This document shows positions 9,057 through 18,942 of a stretch of 64,000 nucleotides of DNA, piece after piece (positions within the stretch are counted from its first letter, which is position 1; each line of letters opens with the position of its first letter). The stretch covers positions 3,720,001 through 3,784,000 of the forward strand of contig NZ_CP020465.1 of the NCBI RefSeq assembly GCF_002076895.1. The letters run 5' to 3'. The notes beneath the pieces were generated by a model. The model made no database searches, was not told the DNA's origin, and saw nothing but the letters and a program-made list of their open reading frames with translations. Both the position numbers and the translations under genes were made by a program. This stretch comes from Cognaticolwellia beringensis. GTDB lineage: Bacteria > Pseudomonadota > Gammaproteobacteria > Enterobacterales > Alteromonadaceae.

Positions 9057-10303
9057 TATGCTTCTCCTCTATGCTTTACATCACTTTTTTCAGCAGTCTC
9101 AGGCGATATAATCGCGTTTACATGCGCTAAATCTTTATCACCTCTACCTGATAAATTAACCAAGAAGATGGTTTCTTCTGTCACTTTATCAGCCATTTTT
9201 AAGGCATGTGCCAATGCATGAGAAGACTCTAATGCAGGAATAATCCCTTCATTACGCGCCAGTAATTGGAATGCTTCTAATGCTTCGTCATCGTTTATTG
9301 CGACATATTGAGCGCGACCAGAATCTTTTAATTGTGCGTGTTGTGGGCCCACAGCAGGGTAATCAAGACCCGCTGATACCGAGTAAGACTCTTCAATTTG
9401 GCCCACCTTATCTTGCATAATATAAGTATAGTTACCATGTAACATACCTTTGGTACCTGCCACTAAGGTTGCACCGTGGTGTGCCGTGTTTATGCCTTTA
9501 CCACCGGCTTCAACACCAATTAGTTTGACATTTTCATCGCCAATAAAGTCATTAAACATACCAATGGCATTTGAGCCACCACCAACACAAGCAATAACGT
9601 AATCAGGTAATCGACCTTCTTCAGCTAATAATTGCTGTTTAGCTTCTTCGCCGATCATTTTTTGAAATTCACGCACAATAGTCGGGAACGGGTGAGGGCC
9701 CGCAGCCGTACCTAATAAATAGTGTGCGTTTTCATAATTGGCAGACCAATCACGTAATGCTTCATTTACCGCGTCTTTAAGTGTGCCGCTGCCGGCGGTT
9801 ACTGGAATAACTTCAGCACCCATTAATTGCATGCGAAAGACATTCGGTTGCTGACGCTGACAATCAACCGCGCCCATATAAACCTTACATTTTAAACCTA
9901 ATAATGAGCAGGCAATTGCTGTAGCAACGCCATGTTGACCCGCACCAGTTTCTGCAATGATTTCAGTTTTTCCCATGCGCTTGGCGAGTAACGCTTGCCC
10001 TAAAACCTGATTAGTTTTATGAGCACCACCATGCAGTAAATCTTCACGTTTTAAGTAAATTTTAGCTAATGGATTTTTAACAATATTGCGACACAATGTT
10101 AGTGGTGTCGGACGGCCAGCATAACTGGTTAATAGTTTGTTGAACTCAGCTAAAAAAACTTCATCGGTTTGCGACTCAATAAAGGCTTGCTCTAGTTCTT
10201 CTAAAGCAGGCACTAACAATTCGCCAACAAACATACCACCAAACTCGCCGAAGTAGGCAGGTAAGGTCTTTTTAGGCTGATTTTCAGTTGTTGATTTTAA
10301 CAT
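9056..10303 (-). CDS. trpB: Tryptophan synthase beta chain
   Basis: PLP enzyme joining indole and L-serine to make tryptophan. Seen: [10 protein letters not shown] near the N-terminus, the PLP lysine in [19 protein letters not shown], the phosphate-binding GGGSNA and the C-terminal SGRGDKD. The start is set at ATG 10303 (MLKSTTENQ), one base after the trpCF stop. A longer in-frame reading from 10378 would overlap trpCF by 74 bases and add residues with no family similarity. The resulting 415-aa length is normal or slightly long for TrpB. Confidence 0.97.
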   Translation of the reverse strand: MLKSTTENQPKKTLPAYFGEFGGMFVGELLVPALEELEQAFIESQTDEVFLAEFNKLLTSYAGRPTPLTLCRNIVKNPLAKIYLKREDLLHGGAHKTNQVLGQALLAKRMGKTEIIAETGAGQHGVATAIACSLLGLKCKVYMGAVDCQRQQPNVFRMQLMGAEVIPVTAGSGTLKDAVNEALRDWSANYENAHYLLGTAAGPHPFPTIVREFQKMIGEEAKQQLLAEEGRLPDYVIACVGGGSNAIGMFNDFIGDENVKLIGVEAGGKGINTAHHGATLVAGTKGMLHGNYTYIMQDKVGQIEESYSVSAGLDYPAVGPQHAQLKDSGRAQYVAINDDEALEAFQLLARNEGIIPALESSHALAHALKMADKVTEETIFLVNLSGRGDKDLAHVNAIISPETAEKSDVKHRGEA

Positions 10304-10304
10304 C

Positions 10305-11693
10305 TTAATAATTCCGTATTTGGGCGAAAACTTGGTTGAGTTTATCGCGACATTTAATGCCTGGGCTTGACTCAACACCTGAGTTGATATCTAAGCCAAA
10401 TAATTCTTGATTGGTCAGTTGCGCACATGCTTGGGTAATATTATCGAGTTGTAATCCACCGGCCAAAAAGCAACGGGATAAGTCTTGCTCGCTATCAGCT
10501 AACGCTTGCCAGTTAAAAGCTTGGCCACTACCCGCACTTTTACCGTCAAGTACAATTTGGTCGACATTTACCGGTAGTGTCGGCACGGTTTTCTCTACAG
10601 GTAACGCTTTAAATATCTGACAATTTTTAGCTAGCTTTATCCGTAAGCTATCAATATATTGTTGGCTTTCTTGACCATGCAATTGCACGGCAGATAGTTG
10701 TAAATCTTTCGCTAACTCAATCACTTCTGTCTCAGGATGATTAACAAACACGCCAACGTATTTTAAGCTCGGGTTTTCGCTAATTATAGCTGTCGCCTGT
10801 GCTTTATTAACACACCTTGGTGACTTTTCAGCAAATATAAGACCGCCAAACTCAGCGCCAGCATCAATAGCAAAGCTTGCATGCTCTGGTTTTGTTAAAC
10901 CACAAACTTTATTGTGACCGAATATTAGTTGTCGACAAGCTAAGTCAATATCAGCTTCAGCCATTACAGAGCTACCAACTAAAAAACCATCTACAGCAGG
11001 GGCAAGTTCTCTCACTTGGGCATTATTATATATGCCTGACTCAGAAATAACGATGCGATCATCCGGAATTGTTGGCGCTAAGTCAAAGGTACGTGAAATA
11101 TCGGTAGAAAGATCACGTAAATTTCGGTTATTAATACCGATCAGTTTAGCATTTAAGCGAATGGCGCGGTCGCGTTCTTCTTCGTTTGATACTTCGGTTA
11201 AAATAGCTAAGTTTAATGACTGAGCAACAGCGGCTAACTCATTATATTCTTCGTCATTGAGCACGCTAAGCATTAATAATATCGCGTCAGCACCATAGTA
11301 TCTGGCTAAATAGACTTGGTAAGTGTCGAAAAAGAAATCTTTATTAAGTACCGGACACTTGACGAGGTCACTGACCGTTTTTAAATAGCTAAAATCGCCT
11401 TGAAAATATTTATGTTCAGTCAGCACTGAAATAGCGGCGGCATAATTATCATAAATATCTGCAATTTCAGCAACGTTAAAATTTTCTCTGATCAAGCCTT
11501 TTGAAGGTGATGCTTTTTTGCATTCTAAAATAAAACCGGCATAAGGTTTTTCTGCTGTGCGGGTTAATGCTTGGTACATGTCTTTTTTCGATGGTGTTAA
11601 ACCTTCAATAAAGCTTGCTAACGGCATTTCTTTTTTCAGTTCTGCAATCTCAATACGTCGATTAGCGACGATTTGCTCAAGAATGTTACTCAC
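10305..11693 (-). CDS. trpCF: Bifunctional indole-3-glycerol phosphate synthase / phosphoribosylanthranilate isomerase
   Basis: 462-aa two-domain fusion catalysing two successive steps of tryptophan synthesis. Residues 1 to about 255 are the IGPS barrel ([54 protein letters not shown]). Residues from about 258 form the PRAI barrel ([40 protein letters not shown]). This fusion is usual in enteric and Alteromonadales trp operons. The start is GTG at 11693, overlapping the trpD stop by one base (TAGTG). Confidence 0.97.
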   Translation of the reverse strand: MSNILEQIVANRRIEIAELKKEMPLASFIEGLTPSKKDMYQALTRTAEKPYAGFILECKKASPSKGLIRENFNVAEIADIYDNYAAAISVLTEHKYFQGDFSYLKTVSDLVKCPVLNKDFFFDTYQVYLARYYGADAILLMLSVLNDEEYNELAAVAQSLNLAILTEVSNEEERDRAIRLNAKLIGINNRNLRDLSTDISRTFDLAPTIPDDRIVISESGIYNNAQVRELAPAVDGFLVGSSVMAEADIDLACRQLIFGHNKVCGLTKPEHASFAIDAGAEFGGLIFAEKSPRCVNKAQATAIISENPSLKYVGVFVNHPETEVIELAKDLQLSAVQLHGQESQQYIDSLRIKLAKNCQIFKALPVEKTVPTLPVNVDQIVLDGKSAGSGQAFNWQALADSEQDLSRCFLAGGLQLDNITQACAQLTNQELFGLDINSGVESSPGIKCRDKLNQVFAQIRNY

Positions 11694-12793
11694 TATGCTG
11701 ATACTCCTGCATTCGATAATCGCACTAAATCTGCTAAGGTTTTGGTGGCAGCACCTGAGGCTAGTACTTTTTTGGCATGTTGTGCTGCTAGTAATAAGGT
11801 GTCTGCTTGACCATCTAATTGTTCACGATGTAAATAAAGTAGCGCAGCACAATTAATGATCACTGCACTGTTATGTGCTTCTAACCCTTTACCGGCTAAT
11901 ATTGCTTTAATAAACTCGGCGTTTTCTTGTGGTGTTCCACCTTTAATATCTTCCAAAGTATAATTTTTTAAACCAAAATCGGCCGGCGAAATGTCTTTTT
12001 TAATTAACTCACCATTGCTGATTTCGGTAACTTTAGTTTTTCCGTGCAACGCTATTTCATCTAAGCCGCTGCCGTGAACAACCCAAGCGTGCTTAACCCC
12101 TGTTAATAATAAGGCTTCGGCTATTGGGGTTATTAATTCAGGCAAGTAAACCCCCAGTAACATAGCATCGGGTTTTGCTGGGTTAACTAATGGCCCAAGA
12201 ATGTTAAACAAGGTTCTGATCGCCATCGCTTTTCTAACTGGGGCCGCATGTTTAAAACCGGTGTGGTATGCCGGCGCATATAAAAAGCAGATATTGGCCT
12301 GTGCTAAACACTCACTTGCCACTTCAGGCGACATGGTTAAGTTAACACCGAATGCTTCAAGTAAATCTGCAGAGCCAGACATACTTGAGACACTTCTATT
12401 GCCATGTTTTGCCATTTTTATGCCGCAAGCAGCGGCTAAAATAGCCGCTGTGGTTGAAATGTTAATGGTATTTGCACCATCGCCACCCGTACCAACACAA
12501 TCGGAAACACCGTTAGTTTGCATTGGAAAAGGCGTGGCATTTTCACGAATAGCAATTGCAGCACCCGCAATTTCTGCTGGGGTTTCACCTTTAATTTTTA
12601 ATGCCGTTAGAATGGCTGCCAACCGTTCAGGCGCAACAAAGCCATTAATGACTTGTTCAAAAACATCATGGCTTTGCTGTTGTGTTAAGGAATCACCATC
12701 AACTAAAGTATTGAGTGCACTGTGGGTAATGTCATCGTTCACTTCTACCTGAGTAAGTGGTGACGTTATACTACTAATTTCAGTGGTTTTCAT
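11693..12793 (-). CDS. trpD: Anthranilate phosphoribosyltransferase
   Basis: Transfers phosphoribosyl from PRPP to anthranilate. About 366 aa with GTGGDGANTINISTTAA (the PRPP-binding glycine loop), KHGNRSVSSMSGSADLLEAFG and RTLFNILGPLVNPA motifs in family order. The start at ATG 12793 (MKTTEIS) is preferred over the ATG six bases upstream. The AAGGGA box is seven bases from 12793, but only one base from the upstream codon. It overlaps the end of trpG by 14 bases. TrpD is separate from TrpG here, unlike the fused E. coli TrpGD. Confidence 0.96.
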   Translation of the reverse strand: MKTTEISSITSPLTQVEVNDDITHSALNTLVDGDSLTQQQSHDVFEQVINGFVAPERLAAILTALKIKGETPAEIAGAAIAIRENATPFPMQTNGVSDCVGTGGDGANTINISTTAAILAAACGIKMAKHGNRSVSSMSGSADLLEAFGVNLTMSPEVASECLAQANICFLYAPAYHTGFKHAAPVRKAMAIRTLFNILGPLVNPAKPDAMLLGVYLPELITPIAEALLLTGVKHAWVVHGSGLDEIALHGKTKVTEISNGELIKKDISPADFGLKNYTLEDIKGGTPQENAEFIKAILAGKGLEAHNSAVIINCAALLYLHREQLDGQADTLLLAAQHAKKVLASGAATKTLADLVRLSNAGVSA

Positions 12794-13490
12794 GAGCATT
12801 CCCTTGTGCTTCGTAAATGGTTTGACTAGCTAAAGTGGATAAATGACTAAGGCTTTGGGCTAATAGGTTGGTGCCATAGGTGGTTAATATAGATTCAGGA
12901 TGAAACTGAAACCCAATGGCAGCATCTGTACTATGTTCAATGGCCATAGGTAAAATAATATCTTCACCATCAGTGGCTAAATTAACATAGGCTGTCATGG
13001 TTAATTCTGCTGGCATTTCACTAGCAACAAGTGAATGATAACGTGCCACAGGTAATGGGCTAGCAATATTGTTAAAAGCGCCTAATTCGTTGTGGCTGAT
13101 ATTTGACGATTTACCATGGACCACTTCAGGTGCACGCGCTATAACACCGCCATAATGCTGAATTAATGCTTGATGGCCTAAACAAATACCTAATATGGGA
13201 AATTGTCCTGCACAAAGTGATAATAATGGCATTAAACAGCCGGCATGTGTTGGATCGCCAGGTCCAGGTGAAAGCACTAAAATAACACCTGCAGGGTTAC
13301 TTTGCTGTTTCTCTTGTAACTTATTAAAAATAAAATCAGCACCGATGGTATTGCGATAAATTGTCAGTTTGTAACCTAAGCAACGAAACTCATCGACCAA
13401 ATTATAGGTAAAAGAATCGAGATTATCTAACATGACAATCTCTGGCAAACAATCAGTAGAAGTGTTCGATATAACGTCAGATGATGTCAT
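12780..13490 (-). CDS. trpG: Anthranilate synthase component II (glutamine amidotransferase)
   Basis: Releases ammonia from glutamine for TrpE. 236 aa, class I glutamine amidotransferase: MLDNLDSFTYNLVDE near the N-terminus, the oxyanion SPGPGDP, the nucleophilic Cys in GICLGHQA and the His-Glu of FHPES near the C-terminus. A stand-alone domain, with about 20 extra residues before the conserved start. The start codon overlaps the trpE stop (TAATG), coupling the two subunits. Confidence 0.97.
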   Translation of the reverse strand: MTSSDVISNTSTDCLPEIVMLDNLDSFTYNLVDEFRCLGYKLTIYRNTIGADFIFNKLQEKQQSNPAGVILVLSPGPGDPTHAGCLMPLLSLCAGQFPILGICLGHQALIQHYGGVIARAPEVVHGKSSNISHNELGAFNNIASPLPVARYHSLVASEMPAELTMTAYVNLATDGEDIILPMAIEHSTDAAIGFQFHPESILTTYGTNLLAQSLSHLSTLASQTIYEAQGNAHENH

Positions 13491-15199
13491 TATTTAACCT
13501 CCTGCTTTATTACATCGCTGTTCAGCGCAGTTTGTCTTTCCTGATGAGAAATCACTAAGACTTTACCTTCCGCTTCTTTAATCGCACTGATCACCGCTTG
13601 AGCTTTTTGTTTGGTCTCGTTGGCTTCAGATTGGGGATCAGAATCAAAAACCACACCAGCGCCTGCTTGAATTTGTGCGCGATTATTTTTAACAAAGGCT
13701 GAACGAATAACAATGCAGGTATCCATATCACCTTCGCCGGTTAAATAGCCAACAGCGCCGCCATAACTACCTCGACGCTTACCTTCCACTTCACGAATTA
13801 GTGAGGTGGCTTTTACTTTCGGCGCGCCAGATAAGGTGCCCATATTCATACAAGCTTGATAAGCATGCAAGGCATCTAGTTCATGCTCTAAAGTCCCGCA
13901 AACACGAGAAACTAAATGCATAACGTGCGAATATCGATCGACCTTTAATAAGTCAGCCACGTGGCGTGTGCCTGGTTGGCTAACTCGTGCAATATCATTG
14001 CGGGCTAAATCTACGAGCATAATGTGTTCGGCTAATTCTTTTTTATCTAACCGTAAGTCTAATTCTATGCGACTGTCTAAGTCGGGTGATAAGCTGCCAT
14101 CAGCGTTAAAACCACGTGGACGAGTGCCGGCAATAGGGTAAATCTCTACTTGTCGGTTACTTTGTTGATATTTAAGTGCTGATTCTGGAGAGGCACCAAA
14201 AATACAAAACTCACTGTCTTGTAAATAAAACATATAAGGACTTGGATTACGGTGCTTCAATGCTTTATAAGCATTTAAATTATTTGAGCAAGTTAAGCTA
14301 AATGTGCGAGAAGGCACTACCTGAAAAATATCACCCGCTAAAATGTTCTCTTTCAAATCATTAACTATCTGACAAAAGGCGTTATCGTCTATATCGCAAC
14401 TCAGAGTATCCGGTTCTTTTACACTGTCATCTGAAGGGTTATTAGATGATTTAAGCTCAAATGCTGCAGTAATATCAGTGAACAAACTGGCTTTTATGGC
14501 CGTAATTCTCGCTAAAGCTGCTTGCTTAGCCTCTTCATAGCCAAGACCCGTAAATTGGTTGGTGATCAGTTCGCTTGACTGTTTTTCGTGGTCAATAATG
14601 ATCAAGGTTTCTGCAAGATAATAAACAAAGTCAGGACAGGTATTTTCACCGTCGGCAACGTCGGGTAATGACTCACTCATCGACATCATATCGAATGCAA
14701 AGGCGCCGCCGAGAAATACCGCAAAAGGATGTTGGTTAGTATTTTTAAGTTGGCTAAATAAGCGCAAGCTTTGAAAAGGGTTAATAGCAAGTAAGCGTGA
14801 ACGTTCGTCTAATTGTTCAGTTACTTCAGCAAAGGTTGCTGTGAAACTTTTATGATCGCCGGTAATCTTTGCATCAGATGCTAAAGCTTGCTTAGCAAAG
14901 GCAAGGGCGCTTTCGCCATTTTTACTTAAAGCAGTAAAGTTAACAGTATTGCCATTACAAACGATTTTTACCGCGGTATCGGTCAACAATAAACTTTTCA
15001 GTTGATGTTTTTTGTCGACTTCAGCGGACTCTAGTAAAAGCGTGTTTTCTTTTTCAGCACACAAGTAATGAAAAACCGCTAATGGATCGCTCTGATAACT
15101 TAATGTATCAGTGATAGTGACTACAGCCCCTGGCTGTTGATTATCAAATGCAGTGTTTAACTGCTGTTCTTCGGTGTTATTTTTTTGGGTATTGCTCAT
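13490..15199 (-). CDS. trpE: Anthranilate synthase component I
   Basis: Makes anthranilate from chorismate together with TrpG. 569 aa, a little longer than E. coli TrpE (520), with an N-terminal extension of about 30 residues and an Asp/Ser-rich insertion near residues 250-265. The feedback-inhibition LLESA motif is present (about residues 55-59). The catalytic part shows IFQVVPSRTF, FGASPESALK, IAGTRPRG, DLARNDIARVSQPGTR, MGTLSGAPKVKA and QAGAGVVFDSDP. First structural gene of the operon, preceded by the leader peptide and attenuator. Confidence 0.97.
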   Translation of the reverse strand: MSNTQKNNTEEQQLNTAFDNQQPGAVVTITDTLSYQSDPLAVFHYLCAEKENTLLLESAEVDKKHQLKSLLLTDTAVKIVCNGNTVNFTALSKNGESALAFAKQALASDAKITGDHKSFTATFAEVTEQLDERSRLLAINPFQSLRLFSQLKNTNQHPFAVFLGGAFAFDMMSMSESLPDVADGENTCPDFVYYLAETLIIIDHEKQSSELITNQFTGLGYEEAKQAALARITAIKASLFTDITAAFELKSSNNPSDDSVKEPDTLSCDIDDNAFCQIVNDLKENILAGDIFQVVPSRTFSLTCSNNLNAYKALKHRNPSPYMFYLQDSEFCIFGASPESALKYQQSNRQVEIYPIAGTRPRGFNADGSLSPDLDSRIELDLRLDKKELAEHIMLVDLARNDIARVSQPGTRHVADLLKVDRYSHVMHLVSRVCGTLEHELDALHAYQACMNMGTLSGAPKVKATSLIREVEGKRRGSYGGAVGYLTGEGDMDTCIVIRSAFVKNNRAQIQAGAGVVFDSDPQSEANETKQKAQAVISAIKEAEGKVLVISHQERQTALNSDVIKQEVK

Positions 15200-15342
15200 G
15201 GGTATTCCTACAAATAATCTATTTAAAAACGGTCATCCAGCGTAAATAGGCAGAAGCCACCATAAGAACCAACGTTTAACTTTTATACGTAACATGCTTA
15301 TTCTCTTATTATTTAATACTAATTAATTCAAAATTTTAAAAG

Positions 15343-15372
15343 CAAAAAACCCGCAATAGGGTGCGGGTTTTC
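15343..15372 (-). terminator. trp attenuator terminator
   Basis: Minus strand: AAACCCGCA, loop CCCTAT, TGCGGGTTT, then a T-rich run. It lies between trpL and trpE. An upstream GTGGGTT on the RNA (plus coordinates 15401-15407) can pair with the AACCCGC of the 5' arm (15362-15369) as an antiterminator. A smaller hairpin TTTACTT/AAGTAAA lies between them (15379-15394). Confidence 0.85.
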
Positions 15373-15407
15373 GAAGTTTTTACTTACAAGTAAACATCAC
15401 AACCCAC

Positions 15408-15464
15408 TTATGTAGAGTTATGCCACCACCAAATCAAAGAAATAGTTTGTTTTACTTGTATCAT
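15408..15464 (-). CDS. trpL: trp operon leader peptide, 18 aa with three consecutive Trp codons
   Basis: ATG at 15464, TAA at 15408-15410. The peptide begins MIQVKQTISLI, then Trp-Trp-Trp (codons at 15431-15423), then HNST. It sits upstream of trpE and directly before an antiterminator/terminator pair. Ribosome stalling at the triple TGG under tryptophan shortage would favour the antiterminator. E. coli trpL has two Trp codons; three give a somewhat stronger sensor. Identification rests on composition, position and the downstream structures. Confidence 0.93.
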   Translation of the reverse strand: MIQVKQTISLIWWWHNST

Positions 15465-15568
15465 TATCTGTTTTATCTCAGTAAAATTGTTTTATTCACT
15501 TGCCTAAATAGTGACTTGCACTTGTTTTTAGACAGTTTTAAGTCCCTATAGAAGAACCGATTCGCGTA

Positions 15569-16459
15569 ATGATGTCAACCACTGATTTTACTAATGATAA
15601 AGATTTTTCAAACTTACGCGTTGATCTGCATAGTCACACTAATTGCTCGGACGGTGCCTTAACGCCAAAAGAGCTAATAGAACGGGCAGTTAACTTCCAA
15701 ATTGACGTATTAGCCATCACAGATCACGACAGTGTTAAAGGTCTTGATAGTGCAAAACAAACTATTTTAGATCAAAATATTCCATTAACTTTAATTGATG
15801 GCATTGAAATATCGACGCAATGGCAAGGGTTTGAAATTCATATTGTCGGTTTAAATATTCAACCTGAGCATCCAGAATTGCAATCGTTGATTTCAGCGCA
15901 GCAACAACGTCGTGAAGATCGCGCGCTCTCTATGGGTGACAAGTTAGAAAAATGTGGCTTTAACGACGTTTATAGCCAAGCAAAAGAAATGGCAGGTGAG
16001 GGTTCTATTACTCGCGCGCATTTTGCTAAAGTACTTTTACATCGCGGTATCGTCAGTAAAATGCAAGCCGCCTTTGATAAATATATTGGTAAAGGCAAAC
16101 GTGCTTATGTTAATCCTAATTGGTGCAGCATTGAAGAAGCGATAGCGACCATTCATGCCGCTGGTGGTGTTGCCGTAATGGCGCACCCGATAAGATACGA
16201 CTTAACTGCAAAATGGTTAAGGCGCTTAATTGTTCATTTTAAGTCGGCACAAGGTGACGGTTTAGAGGTGGTTTTACCGCAGATGAACAACGAACAGCGT
16301 AAAATAATGCTAAGCTATTGTTCAGAGTACGATTTACATGCTTCGATGGGGTCTGATTTTCATCAGCCTAGTCGTTGGAGTGATTTAGGACGTAATTTAG
16401 TGATGCCTGAGCAGGCCAAGCCTATTTGGCAACTTTGGCAAACAAAAGTTATTAGCTAA
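15569..16459 (+). CDS. rnm: PHP-domain 5'-3' exoribonuclease / nucleoside 3',5'-bisphosphate phosphatase
   Basis: RNase AM (YciV/TrpH family), a cytoplasmic metal-dependent phosphoesterase. In E. coli it removes 5' nucleotides from rRNA precursors and short RNAs. 296 aa with PHP motifs: LHSHTNCSDG near residue 20, ITDHDS, a VDGIEIST-like Glu motif, MAHPIRYD and GSDFHQPS near the C-terminus. The gene is divergent from the trp operon exactly as yciV is beside trp in enterobacteria, which supports the orthology. Start ATG 15569 or the adjacent ATG 15572; the Shine-Dalgarno (GAAGAA) is weak. Confidence 0.93.
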   Translation: MMSTTDFTNDKDFSNLRVDLHSHTNCSDGALTPKELIERAVNFQIDVLAITDHDSVKGLDSAKQTILDQNIPLTLIDGIEISTQWQGFEIHIVGLNIQPEHPELQSLISAQQQRREDRALSMGDKLEKCGFNDVYSQAKEMAGEGSITRAHFAKVLLHRGIVSKMQAAFDKYIGKGKRAYVNPNWCSIEEAIATIHAAGGVAVMAHPIRYDLTAKWLRRLIVHFKSAQGDGLEVVLPQMNNEQRKIMLSYCSEYDLHASMGSDFHQPSRWSDLGRNLVMPEQAKPIWQLWQTKVIS

Positions 16460-16601
16460 TTAAATGTATAATTTAACTAATTGATAATAAAAGAAAATAT
16501 TAACTACAGTACAGTTTGATTGTATACGAACTGTTCTTCGTTGATCACCTATGGTGATTGCACATTTTAATGGTAAACCTGTTATTTAGTTGGAGCTCAT
16601 T

Positions 16602-17222
16602 ATGAGTCAGTTTTTTTATGTACATCCCGATAACCCGCAAGGTCGTTTAATGAAACAAGCGGCTGCCATTATTAGTCAAGGTGGCGTTATTGTTTACCCA
16701 ACCGACTCGGGCTACGCTTTAGGCTGCCATATTGGTGACAAAAAAGCCTTGGAACGAATATGCAATATTCGAGATATCAATAAAGAGCATAACTTTACTT
16801 TAATGTGTAGTGACTTGTCAGAGTTGTCTGAATATACCCGCGTTGATAACAGTGCCTTTCGCTTATTGAAAAACAATACCCCAGGGCCTTACACTTTTAT
16901 TTTCAAAGGTTCAAAAGAAGTGCCTAAACGCTTATTAAATCCAAAGCGTAAAACGATTGGCATTCGCGTGCCGGACAATGCTATTGCTCAAGCGCTTTTA
17001 GCCGAGTTAGGTGAGCCAATAATGTCGACAACACTGATCATGCCAGGCGCTGACACTGCAGAGTTTGATCCTGAGCATATTCGCGATATTTTAGAGCACC
17101 AAGTAGATTTAATTATTAATGGTGGCCATTTAGGCGAACGTCCAACCACCGTCATTGATTTTTCAAATGATGACGTTGAAATAATTCGTGTGGGTGAAGG
17201 CGATCCAACACCTTTTCAATAA
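16602..17222 (+). CDS. yciO: YciO family protein (YrdC/Sua5-like threonylcarbamoyl-AMP synthase fold)
   Basis: 206 aa, the same length as E. coli YciO, and very similar from the start (MSQFFYVHPDNPQGRL). The YrdC fold is shown by GGVIVYPTDSGYALGC, ICNIRDINKEHNFTLMC, the nucleotide-binding KNNTPGPYTFI, and KRKTIGIRVPDN. YciO is related to TsaC but its role in tRNA threonylcarbamoylation is not settled. The start is ATG 16602, six bases after GGAG; an upstream TTG (16590) is rejected. Followed closely by scpA in the same direction, an arrangement common in this order. Confidence 0.93.
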   Translation: MSQFFYVHPDNPQGRLMKQAAAIISQGGVIVYPTDSGYALGCHIGDKKALERICNIRDINKEHNFTLMCSDLSELSEYTRVDNSAFRLLKNNTPGPYTFIFKGSKEVPKRLLNPKRKTIGIRVPDNAIAQALLAELGEPIMSTTLIMPGADTAEFDPEHIRDILEHQVDLIINGGHLGERPTTVIDFSNDDVEIIRVGEGDPTPFQ

Positions 17223-17307
17223 CGGGTGATTAAATCACCTAGCAAATAGTTATTAATGCCACTTACAAAGCAAACACAAAGCAAAAAATACATGATAAAA
17301 GCTGCTT

Positions 17308-18174
17308 ATGCCTGAGAATACGGCTAAATTATCCAAAAATATAACGCCAGATAACAAGCCTGCATCTGGTGTTATGCTTCAGCAAGTATTACCTTTTGCT
17401 TTCCTGCGAGGTGAGGCGATTGTTGATAAACCTCAAGACTTATTTATTCCACCTGATGCCTTAGAAGTTATTTTAGAGATGTTCGAAGGGCCGCTCGATC
17501 TTTTATTGTATTTAATTCGCAAACAAAAATTTGATATTCTAGACTTACCTATTTCACCTATTACCACGCAATATATGACTTATGTCGAGCTGATGAAAGA
17601 TATTAAGTTGGAGTTAGCCGCGGAATATTTAGTGATGGCATCTATTTTAGCGGAAATTAAATCACGCTTATTATTGCCAAAACAAGCGGTTGAAGAAGAC
17701 GAAGGTGATCCAAGGGCAGAATTAGTCAGAAAATTACAAGAATATGAAATTATTAAAAAGGCAGCTGAAAATATCGATGAGTTACCGCGTGTTGACCGCG
17801 ATAGCTTTGTGGCAAAAGTTGAGTTAGCGGAAAATTTTGTTCCTGAAATCCTTAATAGCCAAGTCGATTTAGCTGAACTAGTCAGCGCGTTACAAGGTGT
17901 TATAAAGCGCACACAGGCTTATGAACATCATCATATTCAAAAAGAGTCTTTATCGACAAGAGAGCGAATGGCACATATTTTGACCACACTCAAAGAAGCT
18001 GGGAGCGAGCAACCCTATTGTGACTTTAGCGACTTATTTACCGTCAAAGAGGGTAAGCAAGGAGTTGTAGTGACATTTTTAGCTATTCTAGAACTCATTA
18101 AAGAGTCTTTAATTGAATGTATTCAAACGCAAATCTATGGCGAAATCCGTGTTTGTCTTCCTAGACAAGGTTAG
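17308..18174 (+). CDS. scpA: Segregation and condensation protein A
   Basis: Kleisin subunit of the SMC-ScpAB condensin, which organises and helps segregate the nucleoid. 288 aa. The N-terminal 50 residues are a variable extension. The kleisin N-domain begins at about residue 55 with EMFEGPLDLLLYLIRKQKFDILDLPI. A helical MASILAEIKSRLLLP follows, and a winged-helix C-domain ends the protein (FLAILELIKESLI). Enterobacteria use MukBEF instead, so ScpAB fits an Alteromonadales host. Its partner scpB follows 73 bases downstream. Confidence 0.95.
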   Translation: MPENTAKLSKNITPDNKPASGVMLQQVLPFAFLRGEAIVDKPQDLFIPPDALEVILEMFEGPLDLLLYLIRKQKFDILDLPISPITTQYMTYVELMKDIKLELAAEYLVMASILAEIKSRLLLPKQAVEEDEGDPRAELVRKLQEYEIIKKAAENIDELPRVDRDSFVAKVELAENFVPEILNSQVDLAELVSALQGVIKRTQAYEHHHIQKESLSTRERMAHILTTLKEAGSEQPYCDFSDLFTVKEGKQGVVVTFLAILELIKESLIECIQTQIYGEIRVCLPRQG

Positions 18175-18247
18175 GCCATTTTTAGCGTAAATAACGGCAA
18201 TAACAACAGCAAAATTAACTGCAATAACAAGAGTAAAATTAGCAAAA

Positions 18248-18811
18248 ATGATAACCGATAAAATACGCCACAAAGATATTGACGATACCAAGCTGCAACG
18301 CTTGGTTGAAGCTGCGTTATTTATTGCTGATAAGCCGTTGTCTGTGCAATTACTTAAACGTGATTTTTTAATAGAATATCGTGTTAGTAACCTTCGCATT
18401 CGTGATATAATTATCGCTATTCAGGCTCAGTATAAAGGCCGTGGTGTTGAACTCAATAAAGTCGCTTCTGGCTATCGTTTTCAAACACCGGCAGAGCTGA
18501 GTGACGATTTAGCGCATTTGTATAAAGAAAAAGCACCGAAATACTCCCGTGCTATTTTAGAAACGTTAGCGTTAATCGCCTATAAACAACCGATAACCCG
18601 TGGTGAAATTGAAGATATTCGCGGTGTTGCCGTCAGTAGTCAGATAATTAAGACACTCACGGATAGAAATTGGATTAAAACCGTAGGTCAAAAGGAAGTG
18701 CCTGGTCGACCGGTATTGTATGCGAGCACGCAAGAGTTTCTTGATTACTTTTCGCTAACCTCACTCGATCAATTACCGGCGTTAATGCCAATGGAAGACT
18801 TTACGAGTTAA
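18248..18811 (+). CDS. scpB: Segregation and condensation protein B
   Basis: Dimeric winged-helix partner of ScpA in condensin. 187 aa, with LQRLVEAALFIADKPLS at the N-terminus, YRFQTPAEL, LETLALIAYKQPITRGEIEDIRG (the most conserved ScpB segment) and GRPVLYASTQEFLDYF. Directly downstream of scpA; the operon probably continues into rluB. Confidence 0.95.
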   Translation: MITDKIRHKDIDDTKLQRLVEAALFIADKPLSVQLLKRDFLIEYRVSNLRIRDIIIAIQAQYKGRGVELNKVASGYRFQTPAELSDDLAHLYKEKAPKYSRAILETLALIAYKQPITRGEIEDIRGVAVSSQIIKTLTDRNWIKTVGQKEVPGRPVLYASTQEFLDYFSLTSLDQLPALMPMEDFTS

Positions 18812-18942
18812 ATGCTTTTACAAATAAGCTAAACTAAAAAACATGGGGTATTTACCCTAAACTTAAAGAGACAGAAATGTAATGGTGAGCCAGCTAATTT
18901 ACTGGTTAACTGTGAAGTTACTGACGTAAGAGAGTTAAGACA

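Noticed and set aside
10304..10378. 25-codon N-terminal extension of TrpB
   Set aside because: Lies inside the trpCF coding end and has no resemblance to TrpB N-termini; ATG 10303 directly after the trpCF stop fits the operon layout.
12201..12752. 183-codon plus-strand open frame inside trpD
   Set aside because: It is antisense to the conserved trpD coding sequence, has no Shine-Dalgarno and no protein-like motifs; a shadow of trpD codon bias.
15200..15568. TrpR operator before the trp operon
   Set aside because: No palindrome resembling the CTAGT-type TrpR box was seen; the attenuator alone is supported.
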